Below, piece by piece: positions 43,021-51,976 of a stretch of 64,000 bases of DNA. Within the stretch, counting starts at the first letter, position 1, and each line of letters opens with the position of its first letter. A program made the position numbers and the translations under genes. The notes under the pieces were generated by a model, which saw nothing but the letters and a program-made list of their open reading frames with translations, did not search any database and had not been told where the DNA came from. Origin of the DNA: Paenibacillus selenitireducens (GTDB lineage: Bacteria; Bacillota; Bacilli; Paenibacillales; Paenibacillaceae); NCBI RefSeq assembly GCF_002021565.1, contig NZ_MSZX01000010.1, forward strand, positions 124,027 through 188,026. Reading direction: 5' to 3'.

Positions 43021-44541
43021 TCATGAAAAGGGCGGGATTTTCCACACACTTCGAATATCCACTTGCTCATCCCAAGCGGTTTGGTGTCGAATCCGATGCA
43101 ATAAAGGTTCGATGTAATTCGCCAAGTCCTCATAAGTAGGAAGCCGAGTCATATTTTCATCCAGCTCCATAAAGGCTTCAGAAAGTTGCTCGATATCCCC
43201 CTGATAAAAAGCTTGTTGAATCTGTTCATCCAGCGTAAATCGCCCAGATAATTGACGATAGTTCATCGCTAACAATTGGGCTAGCGCTATGACACCTTTC
43301 GTTATCGTGGGGGATACAAGCCAGCTCGGCAGTGTTCGATACTCAAATCCCGTATGCGGTTGAACGCGGAAATCACCGAGTATACCGTACTTTGGTCTTC
43401 GTTTGACAGAACTTCTGGCTTCAATAATGGCAAGCGGCAAGGCCAAATAGTTGTCAAGAACACGCAAGAACTCAGCATTTAACCACATGCCGCTGAAATG
43501 AATATGGCCTCCGATGGCAAGACCCGGGTACGGCATTCCACCGGCAAGCCATTTCAAGGTAGGGTCCGGTATTCTACGTGCAGCGATATGCATGGCTCGC
43601 ATCAATTGAATCATTAATTCCCGCGGCTCGGTTCTCGGATCAGGTCGAAGTTCAACCAAGGGATAAATCGGCTGGATCGCCGTCGTGACAGAGTGGGCAT
43701 CTAATTCAGACCGTTCCCCGCGAATCCAAACGGCATCGCAGCCGACAATACCATCTCTTGGCAAAAATTTCGAAGCCGATACCACTTTTTCCCGAGCCGG
43801 GTCATAAAGAATAAACTCCGGATCCATGCCAAGCATCGCCGGAGTTGTTCGGTTTATTTCAGCTTTCCACTTCTTCACATCTTCTAGGATGGCTTGCGCA
43901 TACCAATCGGCCATGTTAAGTGCGCTGAGTTGAGGATGGCCATGAACACTCTCTACAACGGCACGTTCATCGTCATACGCCTGAATATGCACTTCCCCGA
44001 CATCCAAGCCGACACTATAACAAGCACGAACAGCTAATCTGCTTAATCTGCGGAGTACTGCATCTGTTGAATCCAATCCTACAAATTGATCAGCTATCAG
44101 ACCCCCAGGTAAAATCGGCTTGAATTGAAACACTGCAACCGCGCGCAAGTGAAATACATGAATTTTATAACGCCTGGTTCCTGACTTTTGAAGAGGTGAC
44201 GTATGTATGCCGTTACGGTGCAATACTTTGTTTACACCAGATTCCCCTAAACGAAGAAACAGGTCTGCGTACGCGTTAACGACGTAGATTTGCTGATGTG
44301 AGGGGCTTGGTTGCCGACTCCCTCTTTCAGACGATTCTGGGGCATGACCCCAACGTACCCACAGGACTCCTGTTCCATCTTTATCGATGTGGGATAGCGA
44401 TGGTTCTGTTCCTTGTCTGCGAAGAAACATTCCTCGCTTCCCACATTGCTCCTGAAGTGCGTGAATCAACGGGAGAGGCCGTGATTTGTCCGTATATTCC
44501 AATACAATCCCGCAGCCGTCTGTCCATACGAATGAATCCAT
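43021..44541 (-). CDS. Putative amidoligase (phiEco32-like COOH-NH2 ligase type 2)
   Basis: 506 residues. The C-terminal half carries GMDPEFILYD (~270), DAHSVTTA, LVELRPDPRTEPREL, GGHIHFSGMWLN and EYRTLPSWL, the pattern of the GCS-like amidoligases grouped as phiEco32-like COOH-NH2 ligase type 2. These are predicted to form amide bonds between a carboxyl and an amine, using ATP. The N-terminal ~240 residues are a separate domain with little recognisable motif. Start ATG 44541, eight bases after GAGG. Sits between cotE and mutS; a role in spore-coat or wall peptide modification is suggested only by position. Confidence 0.8.
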   Translation of the reverse strand: MDSFVWTDGCGIVLEYTDKSRPLPLIHALQEQCGKRGMFLRRQGTEPSLSHIDKDGTGVLWVRWGHAPESSERGSRQPSPSHQQIYVVNAYADLFLRLGESGVNKVLHRNGIHTSPLQKSGTRRYKIHVFHLRAVAVFQFKPILPGGLIADQFVGLDSTDAVLRRLSRLAVRACYSVGLDVGEVHIQAYDDERAVVESVHGHPQLSALNMADWYAQAILEDVKKWKAEINRTTPAMLGMDPEFILYDPAREKVVSASKFLPRDGIVGCDAVWIRGERSELDAHSVTTAIQPIYPLVELRPDPRTEPRELMIQLMRAMHIAARRIPDPTLKWLAGGMPYPGLAIGGHIHFSGMWLNAEFLRVLDNYLALPLAIIEARSSVKRRPKYGILGDFRVQPHTGFEYRTLPSWLVSPTITKGVIALAQLLAMNYRQLSGRFTLDEQIQQAFYQGDIEQLSEAFMELDENMTRLPTYEDLANYIEPLLHRIRHQTAWDEQVDIRSVWKIPPFS

Positions 44542-44613
44542 CGCCTCCACCTCGCTTCAACCCCATGGCTTACCATTCTAAAGAACAGTGCCCATGACCT
44601 TAAATAAATTTTC

Positions 44614-44638
44614 AAAAAAAAGGAGGGCTCATGCCCTC
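44614..44638 (-). terminator. Terminator after cotE
   Basis: Minus strand GAGGGC-ATGA-GCCCTC followed by CTTTTTTT. Confidence 0.88.
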
Positions 44639-44679
44639 GTCGCTGTAGATCTTGCTGCATATAGTAGACTAACGAAGCA

Positions 44680-45240
44680 TTACAACTCATCATCCAGTAA
44701 ATCTGGATCCAAATCATCATAATCTCCGTCGTCTCCAGAGAAATCATAATCTTTGTCATCATCGTCCCCGCATCCGTTCGGGCAAATTTTGACGCAGACT
44801 TTGGTCTCGGCGGTCATTTCAACGGCAAACTCGCGTTCCACACGAATCGAAACACTGGATTTGTTCGAAGAAACGCTCGCTTCCACACAATTCGGTTCCT
44901 GCGTTGCCTCCGCCGAGACCTCTTGTGTCGAAGCTCTATGTTTCGGATCCAGATACGACAATGGAACGTGTTCTACATAAGATACGGTTTCTTTGGCTAC
45001 ATCCGTTTGCGAGTTTTTGTCGTATGAATACCAAATGTTGATATCGTAAGTACCAATAACTTCAATGCCGTCGCCTGCACGAACCGCTTCGTACTGATGG
45101 TTGATAACCCATGCCCCCAGGATGCTGGTTGGATTATGAGGCGGAGTCACGGTATGTGTTACGGTAGAGAACTTACGACCCTTGCCGCAGACTGCTTTCG
45201 TAATGATCTCTCTGCATTGGTGTTTATCTGCTAATGCCAT
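44680..45240 (-). CDS. cotE: Outer spore coat morphogenetic protein CotE
   Basis: 186 residues. Conserved N-terminus MALADKHQCREIITKAVCGKG and SILGAWVINHQYEA, YDINIWYSY match CotE, which organises the outer coat around the forespore. The C-terminal ~35 residues are very acidic (DDDDKDYDFSGDDGDYDDLD), as in Bacillus CotE. ATG 45240 is eight bases after GGAGGAGG. Upstream of mutS as in B. subtilis. Confidence 0.95.
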   Translation of the reverse strand: MALADKHQCREIITKAVCGKGRKFSTVTHTVTPPHNPTSILGAWVINHQYEAVRAGDGIEVIGTYDINIWYSYDKNSQTDVAKETVSYVEHVPLSYLDPKHRASTQEVSAEATQEPNCVEASVSSNKSSVSIRVEREFAVEMTAETKVCVKICPNGCGDDDDKDYDFSGDDGDYDDLDPDLLDDEL

Positions 45241-45274
45241 CCTTTTTACCTCCTCCATACAATCATTCATTTAA

Positions 45275-45282
45275 AGTGTATG
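45275..45282 (-). promoter_or_regulatory. Putative SigE/SigK -10 for cotE
   Basis: CATACACT fits the SigE -10 consensus CATACANT and lies 35 bases before the cotE start; the -35 is unclear. The rest of 45283–45656 holds only the terminator at 45444–45481 and AT-rich sequence without ORFs. Confidence 0.4.
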
Positions 45283-45443
45283 CAGGACGTGGGCGAATGT
45301 TGATAGTATGGACATGCATAAATTTAAATGATTCTTATTTTCTTTGATTTCCAGCGGTTTTTTACGCTTAATTCATACTATGAGCCAATACACAAGAATA
45401 TGAAATATGAGCAAAATATGCTCCTCAATCGAACATGAAACGA

Positions 45444-45481
45444 TAAAAAAAGATCCTTCAAAAATTGCAGGATCTTTTTTT
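45444..45481. terminator. Bidirectional terminator
   Basis: AAAAAAAGATCCT / AGGATCTTTTTTT stem of 13 bp upstream of cotE and downstream of the membrane-protein gene on the same strand. Confidence 0.88.
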
Positions 45482-45656
45482 ACTTCATTATATAGGTGAA
45501 ATCCAAACCGTGATTCTTGCTCGTTTTACATCATATTTTTTTCTTACCGTCAAACGTATTCATAGCAAATTAGATTCCATGCTTAGCACCATATTCTTTC
45601 TTTTATAAAACTTTTGAAAATAACCCAACATCTCTTAAAAAGATTATATAGACTTG

Positions 45657-46118
45657 TTAAGGGGTTCGTTCATATTTCTTCTGAACACTTGGCAATAAAG
45701 AGGTTGCCTGAATAAGGAGACCCAGACCCATATAAATGATATGTACTACGGATACCCCATGTATGATATAAATTTGCACCGTAATCCAAATAATCAAACA
45801 GAAACCCGAATAAAGCGAGAATGTCCAAGACCAATGTTTATCCCTGAATACGTTTAACTTCTCAGCAATGGCACATGTCCACTTGCATGTTAATCCTATG
45901 GCGATGATGACCGGAATCACGCCAAGAACGACGAGCAGGATGATCCCAGGAACAAGAAAGCTAGAAAAAATAGAGCCTTCTAACATCGACAACGGCATCC
46001 CCAGCAAATCGCCACTTGGATCTAGTGTTAACGCGCCGCCTCCAAATATCGCTCCAACTCCAAGAAACAATTGCAGTGCAATCAATAACACGGATCGATC
46101 CTTATTCTTATCACTCAT
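45657..46118 (-). CDS. Four-helix membrane protein, function unknown
   Basis: 153 residues with hydrophobic segments at about 10–30, 52–75, 98–118 and 122–142; short polar loops; Asp/Gly-rich first loop (LTLDPSGDLLGMP). No family recognised. It is divergent from the CarboxypepD_reg-like pair, with 218 bases between. GGGGGTTC-type SD is present before the ATG. Confidence 0.7.
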   Translation of the reverse strand: MSDKNKDRSVLLIALQLFLGVGAIFGGGALTLDPSGDLLGMPLSMLEGSIFSSFLVPGIILLVVLGVIPVIIAIGLTCKWTCAIAEKLNVFRDKHWSWTFSLYSGFCLIIWITVQIYIIHGVSVVHIIYMGLGLLIQATSLLPSVQKKYERTP

Positions 46119-46336
46119 AGCAAGAGAACCCCCTTTACCTTCGATAAGTAATAATTATATGAATATTCCATCAAATGGAAATGACAATTATAACTCCTAT
46201 TGGGTTATCTTTACACACATCGTTCTCTACTACCTATTTATTCAAGCGCTAGACCGGTATGGGACACGCTTTCTGCCAAATTCTCATAAACATAATAGTG
46301 ATCGTAAAAAAACAGAAAAGAAAGGGATGATTACAA

Positions 46337-47188
46337 ATGGCAATTCGAGATCAATTTATTTTGCAGCCAAGTGATTCGTTTAATATGAATGGCCGCCAAG
46401 AAGCAGACCAAGGTTTAGAGCTCTATGATTCACCTCAATACGGATCTGTGACGGGTACGGTTCGAGACACAAATGGAGGTCCCCTCGAAAATGCTGTTGT
46501 CAAATTGTTTACAGCCAACAATATTCCGTTCGAACATACGGTCACTAATGCACAAGGCGTATATCTAATAGATCAGATTCCTTCTGGCAATTACAATATT
46601 ACGTCTTCAAAACAAGGATATCTTATACCGAACAATATTCCTGTAGGCGTCATACCCAATCAGGAATCCACGGTCAATATCACCATGCAGACGGATACGA
46701 ATGTCGAGAAACTAACCATTTACGGGATTATCAGCGATATAACGGGCAAACCCATTGAAGGAGCGACCGTAGAATTATTCGAACAAACGGGTTCAGATCG
46801 AGTTTCATTAGGTACAGTATCGACGAACTCGCAAGGTCAATATTTATTTACTGACCTCGATGGTGCGACCTTCATTATCGTCGCAGGTAAATTCGGATAT
46901 TTGCCCGTAGAAAACTGGGTTGGAACCCTGACTCCGCCTGGATTTTTTGGCACAAACTTAACCATTGCTCCAGACCCGGAATTCAATTCTGGAACGGTAA
47001 GCGGAATCGTGAAAAGTCATAGCACGGGTCAGCCCATCGCTAATGCAATCGTCGCTTTGTACGCAATTACGGGACAAACGGAAAAAATCATTAACATGAC
47101 ACGAACCAATGCCCTAGGCGTTTATTTATTCGGCGAAGTTCCAACCGGGAACTATCGCGTCAAAGCAACCGTTCAAACGAATAGTTAA
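46337..47188 (+). CDS. CarboxypepD_reg-like triple-repeat protein
   Basis: 283 residues: N-terminal ~35 (MAIRDQFILQPSDSFNMN), then three beta-sandwich repeats of ~80–90 residues, each with the pattern G-x-V-x-D-x2-G-x-P-x-x2-A-x-V (VTGTVRDTNGGPLENAVVKL ~39; IYGIISDITGKPIEGATVEL ~129; VSGIVKSHSTGQPIANAIVA ~219) and a T-N-x-x-G-x-Y/F-L turn. These are carboxypeptidase-regulatory-like (transthyretin-fold) domains, usually in surface proteins. There is no signal peptide, which is odd for that role; a spore-surface protein assembled from the mother cell would explain it, but this is inference. Confidence 0.82.
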   Translation: MAIRDQFILQPSDSFNMNGRQEADQGLELYDSPQYGSVTGTVRDTNGGPLENAVVKLFTANNIPFEHTVTNAQGVYLIDQIPSGNYNITSSKQGYLIPNNIPVGVIPNQESTVNITMQTDTNVEKLTIYGIISDITGKPIEGATVELFEQTGSDRVSLGTVSTNSQGQYLFTDLDGATFIIVAGKFGYLPVENWVGTLTPPGFFGTNLTIAPDPEFNSGTVSGIVKSHSTGQPIANAIVALYAITGQTEKIINMTRTNALGVYLFGEVPTGNYRVKATVQTNS

Positions 47189-47201
47189 GGTCTGATTCCT
47201 C

Positions 47202-47903
47202 ATGCCGATTCGAGACAAGTATACGCTGGCCAGCAGCAATCCTTTCTACCTTCATCTATCGGAAGAAGTGAACATTGACTTAACACTAAATGAAGCACCA
47301 CAGCCACCATGCACGCGCATCCAGGGCACCGTATCCCATGCGTGCGGCAATTATATCAAAAATGCGCTTGTATCCATTTACTCCGATCAGCATGCCAAAT
47401 TATTTCAGGTGAAAACCAACCGAAAAGGCCGTTTCATCTTTGAATCGCTAGTCCAACCAGGACGTTACTATATTGGGGCATCCGCAGAGGGGTACGAAGC
47501 GTCAAAATTGAAATGTATCGCTGTTGAGTCCTCTTTTACAACGCGAGTAAGTTTTCAACTGCATACGGATCATCTCAACTCATTTGGAGTCGTGTACGGA
47601 AGAGTATTCGACAGTGGCACTAATCTTCCGCTTGCCAACTGCAGCGTTACCCTTCATATGTGTCGAGCTCCACACCGGATATATGCAACTACCTCTACCA
47701 ATGGGGACGGACAATTTCTCCTCTTTTTCATCAAACCCGATATCGTCTATTGGTTATCAGCCAGAAGGATGGGATATCAGCAAAGCCTCTCTTGTAAAAT
47801 TCGTGTAAAAGCGGGAGAGCGAATCCTTCGCAACATGAGATTAACAAGCTTCGAAATGGATCACATAGGACAAGTCACTGGCACAATCGTACATCATCGT
47901 TAA
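47202..47903 (+). CDS. CarboxypepD_reg-like double-repeat protein, paralogue
   Basis: 233 residues, 13 bases after its neighbour. N-terminus MPIRDKYTLASSNPFYLH aligns with that of the upstream protein. Two transthyretin-like repeats (IQGTVSHACGNYIKNALVSI ~40; VYGRVFDSGTNLPLANCSVT ~129) and a short third start at the very end (VTGTIVHHR). Six Cys residues, unlike its neighbour. No signal peptide. Probably cotranscribed with 46337–47188. Diverged tandem duplicate. Confidence 0.8.
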   Translation: MPIRDKYTLASSNPFYLHLSEEVNIDLTLNEAPQPPCTRIQGTVSHACGNYIKNALVSIYSDQHAKLFQVKTNRKGRFIFESLVQPGRYYIGASAEGYEASKLKCIAVESSFTTRVSFQLHTDHLNSFGVVYGRVFDSGTNLPLANCSVTLHMCRAPHRIYATTSTNGDGQFLLFFIKPDIVYWLSARRMGYQQSLSCKIRVKAGERILRNMRLTSFEMDHIGQVTGTIVHHR

Positions 47904-47971
47904 ATCCAAACTCCAGCATCCCAACGAATATCCGATTGAAGACATTGAAGATAACAAAAAGCCTCTTATGT

Positions 47972-48010
47972 AAAAATAAAGAACCGCTGGAGATCCCAAC
48001 GGTTCTTGGT
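47972..48010. terminator. Bidirectional terminator
   Basis: AAGAACCG / CGGTTCTT stem between convergent genes ending at 47903 and 48070. Confidence 0.75.
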
Positions 48011-48069
48011 CTTATTTCTGGATTACAGCACGGATGGCTGCTATTTTTTAGATTAAGCATTGTCGGCTG

Positions 48070-49020
48070 CTATTTCGCTAGACGTTGTTTATCTTTTCTC
48101 GCGACAGCCAAAAACTGCTCCAACTCCCTGCATAACTGAAGTATTGCGGAGCGGACTTCGAATTCGATACGCGTTACAGGCAGCTGCATTTCCTTCGCCG
48201 CTTCAATGAATTGATGTAACTTTTCTTCGGAATGCCCTGTAAAATAACTCACTTTAACATCTTCGCTTAAGATGTGGAACAGATCCGCAGCCTGCTCTCC
48301 TTGCGGTAAATTCTGATATACATGACTGAGTAAATCCAACATGCGTTCGATCGAGTTAAGCTGCTGTTCCCGCATATAGAAATAGATGTACCAACCTTCA
48401 TCCGTCTTCAGCAGTTGATTATCAAGCCCTCTTCTCGCGATCTTAATGCCCTCGTTCACGGCCTGCTGAGCTTCCAACAGCTCTTTCCCACTCCACACAT
48501 AATTGATATCCCGCAAGCTCTTCTCAATTTCCTTGAAAATATCCGAGAACAACTGATCTACTTTTTCACGCATCCCATTCAGTTCTTTCTCCAGATTCGG
48601 CATATACAGAAGATTCACAAGCGTAGCCGATCCTAATCCGATACCCACAGAGAACAGTTCATTCGTAATCGCATGAAATGCTAGGGATGCGCCCCCAAAA
48701 ATGTGGAAGACCGCGACCGTACTTGGAATAATTCCATCCTTCATATGAAAGCGCGATAATAGTGGGAACGCAATCAGAATGTACACGGCAAGCGCAAAGA
48801 TTTTGAACCCTAGAATTTCAAAAATAACGCAACCGAGCACCAACGCAACAATGGAGGCACAGAAGCGTTCGCTCACGACCCGTATACTTCGTTTCCTGGT
48901 GACGTCCACGCCCAAAATAGCCAAAAGCCCCGCTGACAGCGGAGCTGGTAGTCCTACCCATTCAGCGATTACAATCGCGAGCATCGTCGCTATCGCTGTT
49001 TTTATCACTCGAAATCCCAT
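48070..49020 (-). CDS. Aromatic acid exporter family protein (FusC-like, DUF939)
   Basis: 316 residues. N-terminal half has about six hydrophobic segments in the pattern of the aromatic acid exporter ArAE_1 family (MGFRVIKTAIATMLAIVIAE, GLLAILGVDVTRKRS); C-terminal half is a helical cytoplasmic domain (LEKELNGMREKVDQLF ... FEVRSAILQLCREL). Export of aromatic acids is the family's inferred function. ATG 49020 is nine bases after GAGGG; the upstream TTG is too close to the SD. Confidence 0.87.
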   Translation of the reverse strand: MGFRVIKTAIATMLAIVIAEWVGLPAPLSAGLLAILGVDVTRKRSIRVVSERFCASIVALVLGCVIFEILGFKIFALAVYILIAFPLLSRFHMKDGIIPSTVAVFHIFGGASLAFHAITNELFSVGIGLGSATLVNLLYMPNLEKELNGMREKVDQLFSDIFKEIEKSLRDINYVWSGKELLEAQQAVNEGIKIARRGLDNQLLKTDEGWYIYFYMREQQLNSIERMLDLLSHVYQNLPQGEQAADLFHILSEDVKVSYFTGHSEEKLHQFIEAAKEMQLPVTRIEFEVRSAILQLCRELEQFLAVARKDKQRLAK

Positions 49021-49086
49021 GAAAGCCAACCCTCTTTATTTAATGTCTGACTTCTATGGTACTTCATTTTATCCGATTGAACAACA

Positions 49087-49896
49087 TTAGCGGAGCCTGC
49101 GCTCCAAATAAGCAACCAATTGGTACATCACCGTTGCGACAACAGCAATTAATACCAAGGTCGACATGACCAACGTGAAATTGAACACTTGGAAGCCGTA
49201 AATAATCAAATACCCGAGCCCGACTTTGGAAACGAGAAACTCACCGACGATTACCCCAACCCAAGCTAAACCAACATTGACTTTTAACGTGGATAAAATT
49301 GCAGGATAAGATGCTCGCAGAATCACTTTATAGAAAATATCCCGCTTCCGACCGCCGAAGACACGAATGACTTTTACATAATTGGGATCCACATCACGAA
49401 AGCTCTGATAGACCGTCAAGGTTGTAATAATAACCGTAATCGATAGCGTGGTAGCGACGATCGCCATGAAGCCTGGGCCGAAGCCTACGATAAATAAAGG
49501 GCCTAACGCCACTTTTGGCATGCTGTTAAACACAACCATATAGGGATCTAACACTTTTGCCGCAAAATCCCACCACCAGATAAAAGCAGCTAGCAGCGTA
49601 CCTAGCAGCGTGCCGAGCAAAAATCCAACAATCGTCTCCCCAACCGTCGCCCCCAAATGCGGCCAGATCGAACCATCCATCATATCATTTCCGATTTGGT
49701 TAAATACCTTTGAGGGGTAGCTGAACAATAAGACGTCGATCCATTTCAAACGCCCCGCGATTTCCCACAGTGCAAAAAAAGCAACGAGAATAACCAGTTG
49801 GGTCCCGAATACAACGTGCCGCAGTCGCTTCTTCTGCTGCAAATGCTGTTGATGAAGGGATCGGATTGGGTCTTGTGCTTCCATAGGCTGCTGCAT
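49087..49896 (-). CDS. ABC transporter permease (SsuC/TauC type)
   Basis: 269 residues, six membrane segments, EAA-type loop DPNYVKVIRVFGGRKRDIFYKV typical of NitT/TauT-family permeases. The start ATG 49896 overlaps the stop of the ATPase gene (TGATG), seven bases after GGAGGG. Works with the ATPase and lipoprotein upstream as an importer. Confidence 0.93.
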   Translation of the reverse strand: MQQPMEAQDPIRSLHQQHLQQKKRLRHVVFGTQLVILVAFFALWEIAGRLKWIDVLLFSYPSKVFNQIGNDMMDGSIWPHLGATVGETIVGFLLGTLLGTLLAAFIWWWDFAAKVLDPYMVVFNSMPKVALGPLFIVGFGPGFMAIVATTLSITVIITTLTVYQSFRDVDPNYVKVIRVFGGRKRDIFYKVILRASYPAILSTLKVNVGLAWVGVIVGEFLVSKVGLGYLIIYGFQVFNFTLVMSTLVLIAVVATVMYQLVAYLERRLR

Positions 49897-50681
49897 CAAG
49901 ATTCCCTCCTTTCCGTTGCTTCGAGCTCTTTCCAGACGTTATGAAATAGTTGATTGAACCCCTCTTGTTCACGTGCGTAGAAAGGCTGTGCTTGACGGAT
50001 TCCATCCGGGATGACGAATTCTTTGCGTACGCGTCCAGGGTTTCGTTCCAAGACAATGACTCGGTCACTGACCGCAATCGCTTCGGATAAGTCATGTGTC
50101 ACAAGAATCGCTGTCTTCTGATGCTGTTTCATCGTCTCCACGATCAGATCTTCCAACTGGAGCTTCGTCTGATAATCGAGCGCGGAAAAAGGCTCATCCA
50201 GCAATAATAGATCTGGATTCGTCGCGAGCGTCCGTACAAGTGCAACACGCTGCCGCATACCGCCGGATAATTGATGCGGATACAGCTGCGCTGTATTCGA
50301 GAGCCCCATTTCTTCTAATAATTGCAAGGTGTAATCCCGCAGTTGCGCAGTTAACTGTCCTGTCAGTTCTAATCCAATACACACGTTATCCGCGATCGTG
50401 CGCCACGGAAACAAATAATCTTGCTGCAGCATATATCCTACAGTCGGTGAAGGGCCCTGTACATTGGTACCGTGGACCTTCACCTCTCCGGTTGTAGAAT
50501 GCAACAGGCCGGCGATCATCGAGAGAATCGTTGTTTTCCCACAACCGCTCGGACCCACTAAGCTGACGAACTCGCCTGGATTTACCGTGAGGGAGATTCG
50601 ATCTATGGCTAACGTCGCCTCACGATCTGTAACATATACCTGTGTGACTTCCTTCAATTCAACGACGGGAACCATAGACAT
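49896..50681 (-). CDS. ABC transporter ATP-binding protein (SsuB/TauB type)
   Basis: 261 residues. Walker A GPSGCGKTT (~42), Q-loop LQQDYLFPW, signature [11 protein letters not shown], Walker B LLLLDEPFSALD. Closest to SsuB/TauB, with the long regulatory-type extension absent. Second gene of the importer operon; starts 15 bases after the lipoprotein stop. Confidence 0.94.
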   Translation of the reverse strand: MSMVPVVELKEVTQVYVTDREATLAIDRISLTVNPGEFVSLVGPSGCGKTTILSMIAGLLHSTTGEVKVHGTNVQGPSPTVGYMLQQDYLFPWRTIADNVCIGLELTGQLTAQLRDYTLQLLEEMGLSNTAQLYPHQLSGGMRQRVALVRTLATNPDLLLLDEPFSALDYQTKLQLEDLIVETMKQHQKTAILVTHDLSEAIAVSDRVIVLERNPGRVRKEFVIPDGIRQAQPFYAREQEGFNQLFHNVWKELEATERRES

Positions 50682-50696
50682 CGGACTCCCTCCCCC

Positions 50697-51695
50697 TTAT
50701 TTCATGGACTTCTCGGCGAACGTATTATTGACGATACTTCCATGCTCAACTTTAGATTTGAGCTCGCCTGCGGTTGACATCACATCCATCAGATTTTTCC
50801 ATTCTGCTTCGTCAAGAATCGGATCGGTTGCATACGAGCCTTGATCTTTATACCGTTTCACGACGGAGATCGCGATATTGCGATCCGTATCTTTGAAATA
50901 AGGCAAGATCGTATCCGCAATCGTCTCTGGACTGTTCTCTTTCACCCACTGCTGTGCTTTATAAATGGCATTCGTAAATTTCTGAACGGTATCCCCATTT
51001 TTATCGATGAAGCTTTTCTTCGTCATAAATACGGTATATGGCAAATGACCGCTCTCAACCCCAAAGGATGCAATGACATGACCTTTTCCTTGCTGTTCAA
51101 AAATAGAAGCTTGCGGCTCAAATAACTGCACATAATCCCCTGTACCCGATGCAAACGCCGTTGCTATATTCGCAAAATCGATATTCTGAATAAGCTTCAT
51201 ATCCTGCTGTGGGTTAATCCCATGCTTTTTCAGCGCGAATTCACCCGCCATTTGTGGCATACCGCCTTTTCTTTGCCCAAGAAAAACAGACCCTTTTAAC
51301 TGGTCCCAATTGAAATCCTTCACTTCATTGCGAGATACAAGAAATGTGCCGTCGGTCTGCGTGATCTGCGCAAAATTGATGATGGGATCATCCGATCCTT
51401 GCTGGAACACGTAAACGGACGTTTCTGAACCGACTAACGCCACATCAATCCCGCCGGACAATAAGGCTGTCATGGTTTTATCTCCACCTGCAGTCGTCTG
51501 AAGTTCCACATCCAGCCCTTCATCTTTGAAAAAACCTTTCGCAAGTGCCACATATTCCGGCGCATAGAACATCGAGCGCGTCACTTCGCCAATTTTCACT
51601 TTGACTGTTGCTTGCTTGCCCCCGGAACAAGCTGATAATACAACGCTGCTGAACAGCACCGTCAACAGCAAACCGAGGAGTAATCGTTTCTTCAT
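50697..51695 (-). CDS. NitT/TauT-family substrate-binding lipoprotein
   Basis: 332 residues from ATG 51695, right after GGGAGG. Signal peptide with lipobox LSAC (Cys ~23), then an SsuA/THI5-like fold: SMFYAPEYVALAKGFFKDEGL, GGIDVALVG, then C-terminal lobe. Family substrates include sulfonates, nitrate, taurine and thiamine precursors; nothing here decides. The N-terminal motif FYAP and absence of nearby sulfonatases or thiamine genes make the substrate open. Gene order binding protein–ATPase–permease is an importer operon. Confidence 0.92.
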   Translation of the reverse strand: MKKRLLLGLLLTVLFSSVVLSACSGGKQATVKVKIGEVTRSMFYAPEYVALAKGFFKDEGLDVELQTTAGGDKTMTALLSGGIDVALVGSETSVYVFQQGSDDPIINFAQITQTDGTFLVSRNEVKDFNWDQLKGSVFLGQRKGGMPQMAGEFALKKHGINPQQDMKLIQNIDFANIATAFASGTGDYVQLFEPQASIFEQQGKGHVIASFGVESGHLPYTVFMTKKSFIDKNGDTVQKFTNAIYKAQQWVKENSPETIADTILPYFKDTDRNIAISVVKRYKDQGSYATDPILDEAEWKNLMDVMSTAGELKSKVEHGSIVNNTFAEKSMK

Positions 51696-51763
51696 AAACA
51701 AGTCCTCCCTATTCGTAAATCGTTGTGTACTCCAATGTATGCATGCGCCTAGGGAAGGGACAC

Positions 51764-51789
51764 AAAAAAAAGACACCCTTGTGGGTGCC
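51764..51789 (-). terminator. Terminator in the importer leader (possible attenuator)
   Basis: Minus strand GGCACCC-ACAA-GGGTGTC followed by T8, 68 bases before the lipoprotein start. No minus-strand gene lies between it and the divergent gene at 51977, so it can only act on leader transcripts of this operon. Confidence 0.8.
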
Positions 51790-51883
51790 GTTATTCGTCG
51801 TATGAAATTACTCCTTGTCTCGCTGCGTGGAAAAGTTACCTTCCTCTCCCTCAGACATCTTGTTTTGTGTCAAAATTATTCCT

Positions 51884-51912
51884 TTGTAAAATCGTGGTAT
51901 TTCCGTTACAAT
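51884..51912 (+). promoter_or_regulatory. Promoter for the DUF4190 gene
   Basis: TTGTAA, 17-base spacer, TACAAT (51907–51912), 65 bases before the start codon. Confidence 0.55.
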
Positions 51913-51976
51913 GTTATGGAACTTGGGTTCGCATGCAAGTCGTATCCCATCCATCATTTTGTAAGGAGGTGTGTTC

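Noticed and set aside
45868-46374. 168-codon plus-strand ORF
   Set aside because: It is antisense to the four-helix membrane protein gene and runs past the start of the CarboxypepD_reg-like gene; no family match, no SD.
51800-51880. TPP riboswitch in the NitT/TauT-type importer leader
   Set aside because: A CTGAG word is present on the minus strand, but the second conserved segment (ACCTGAT..GG) and the expected helices are missing.
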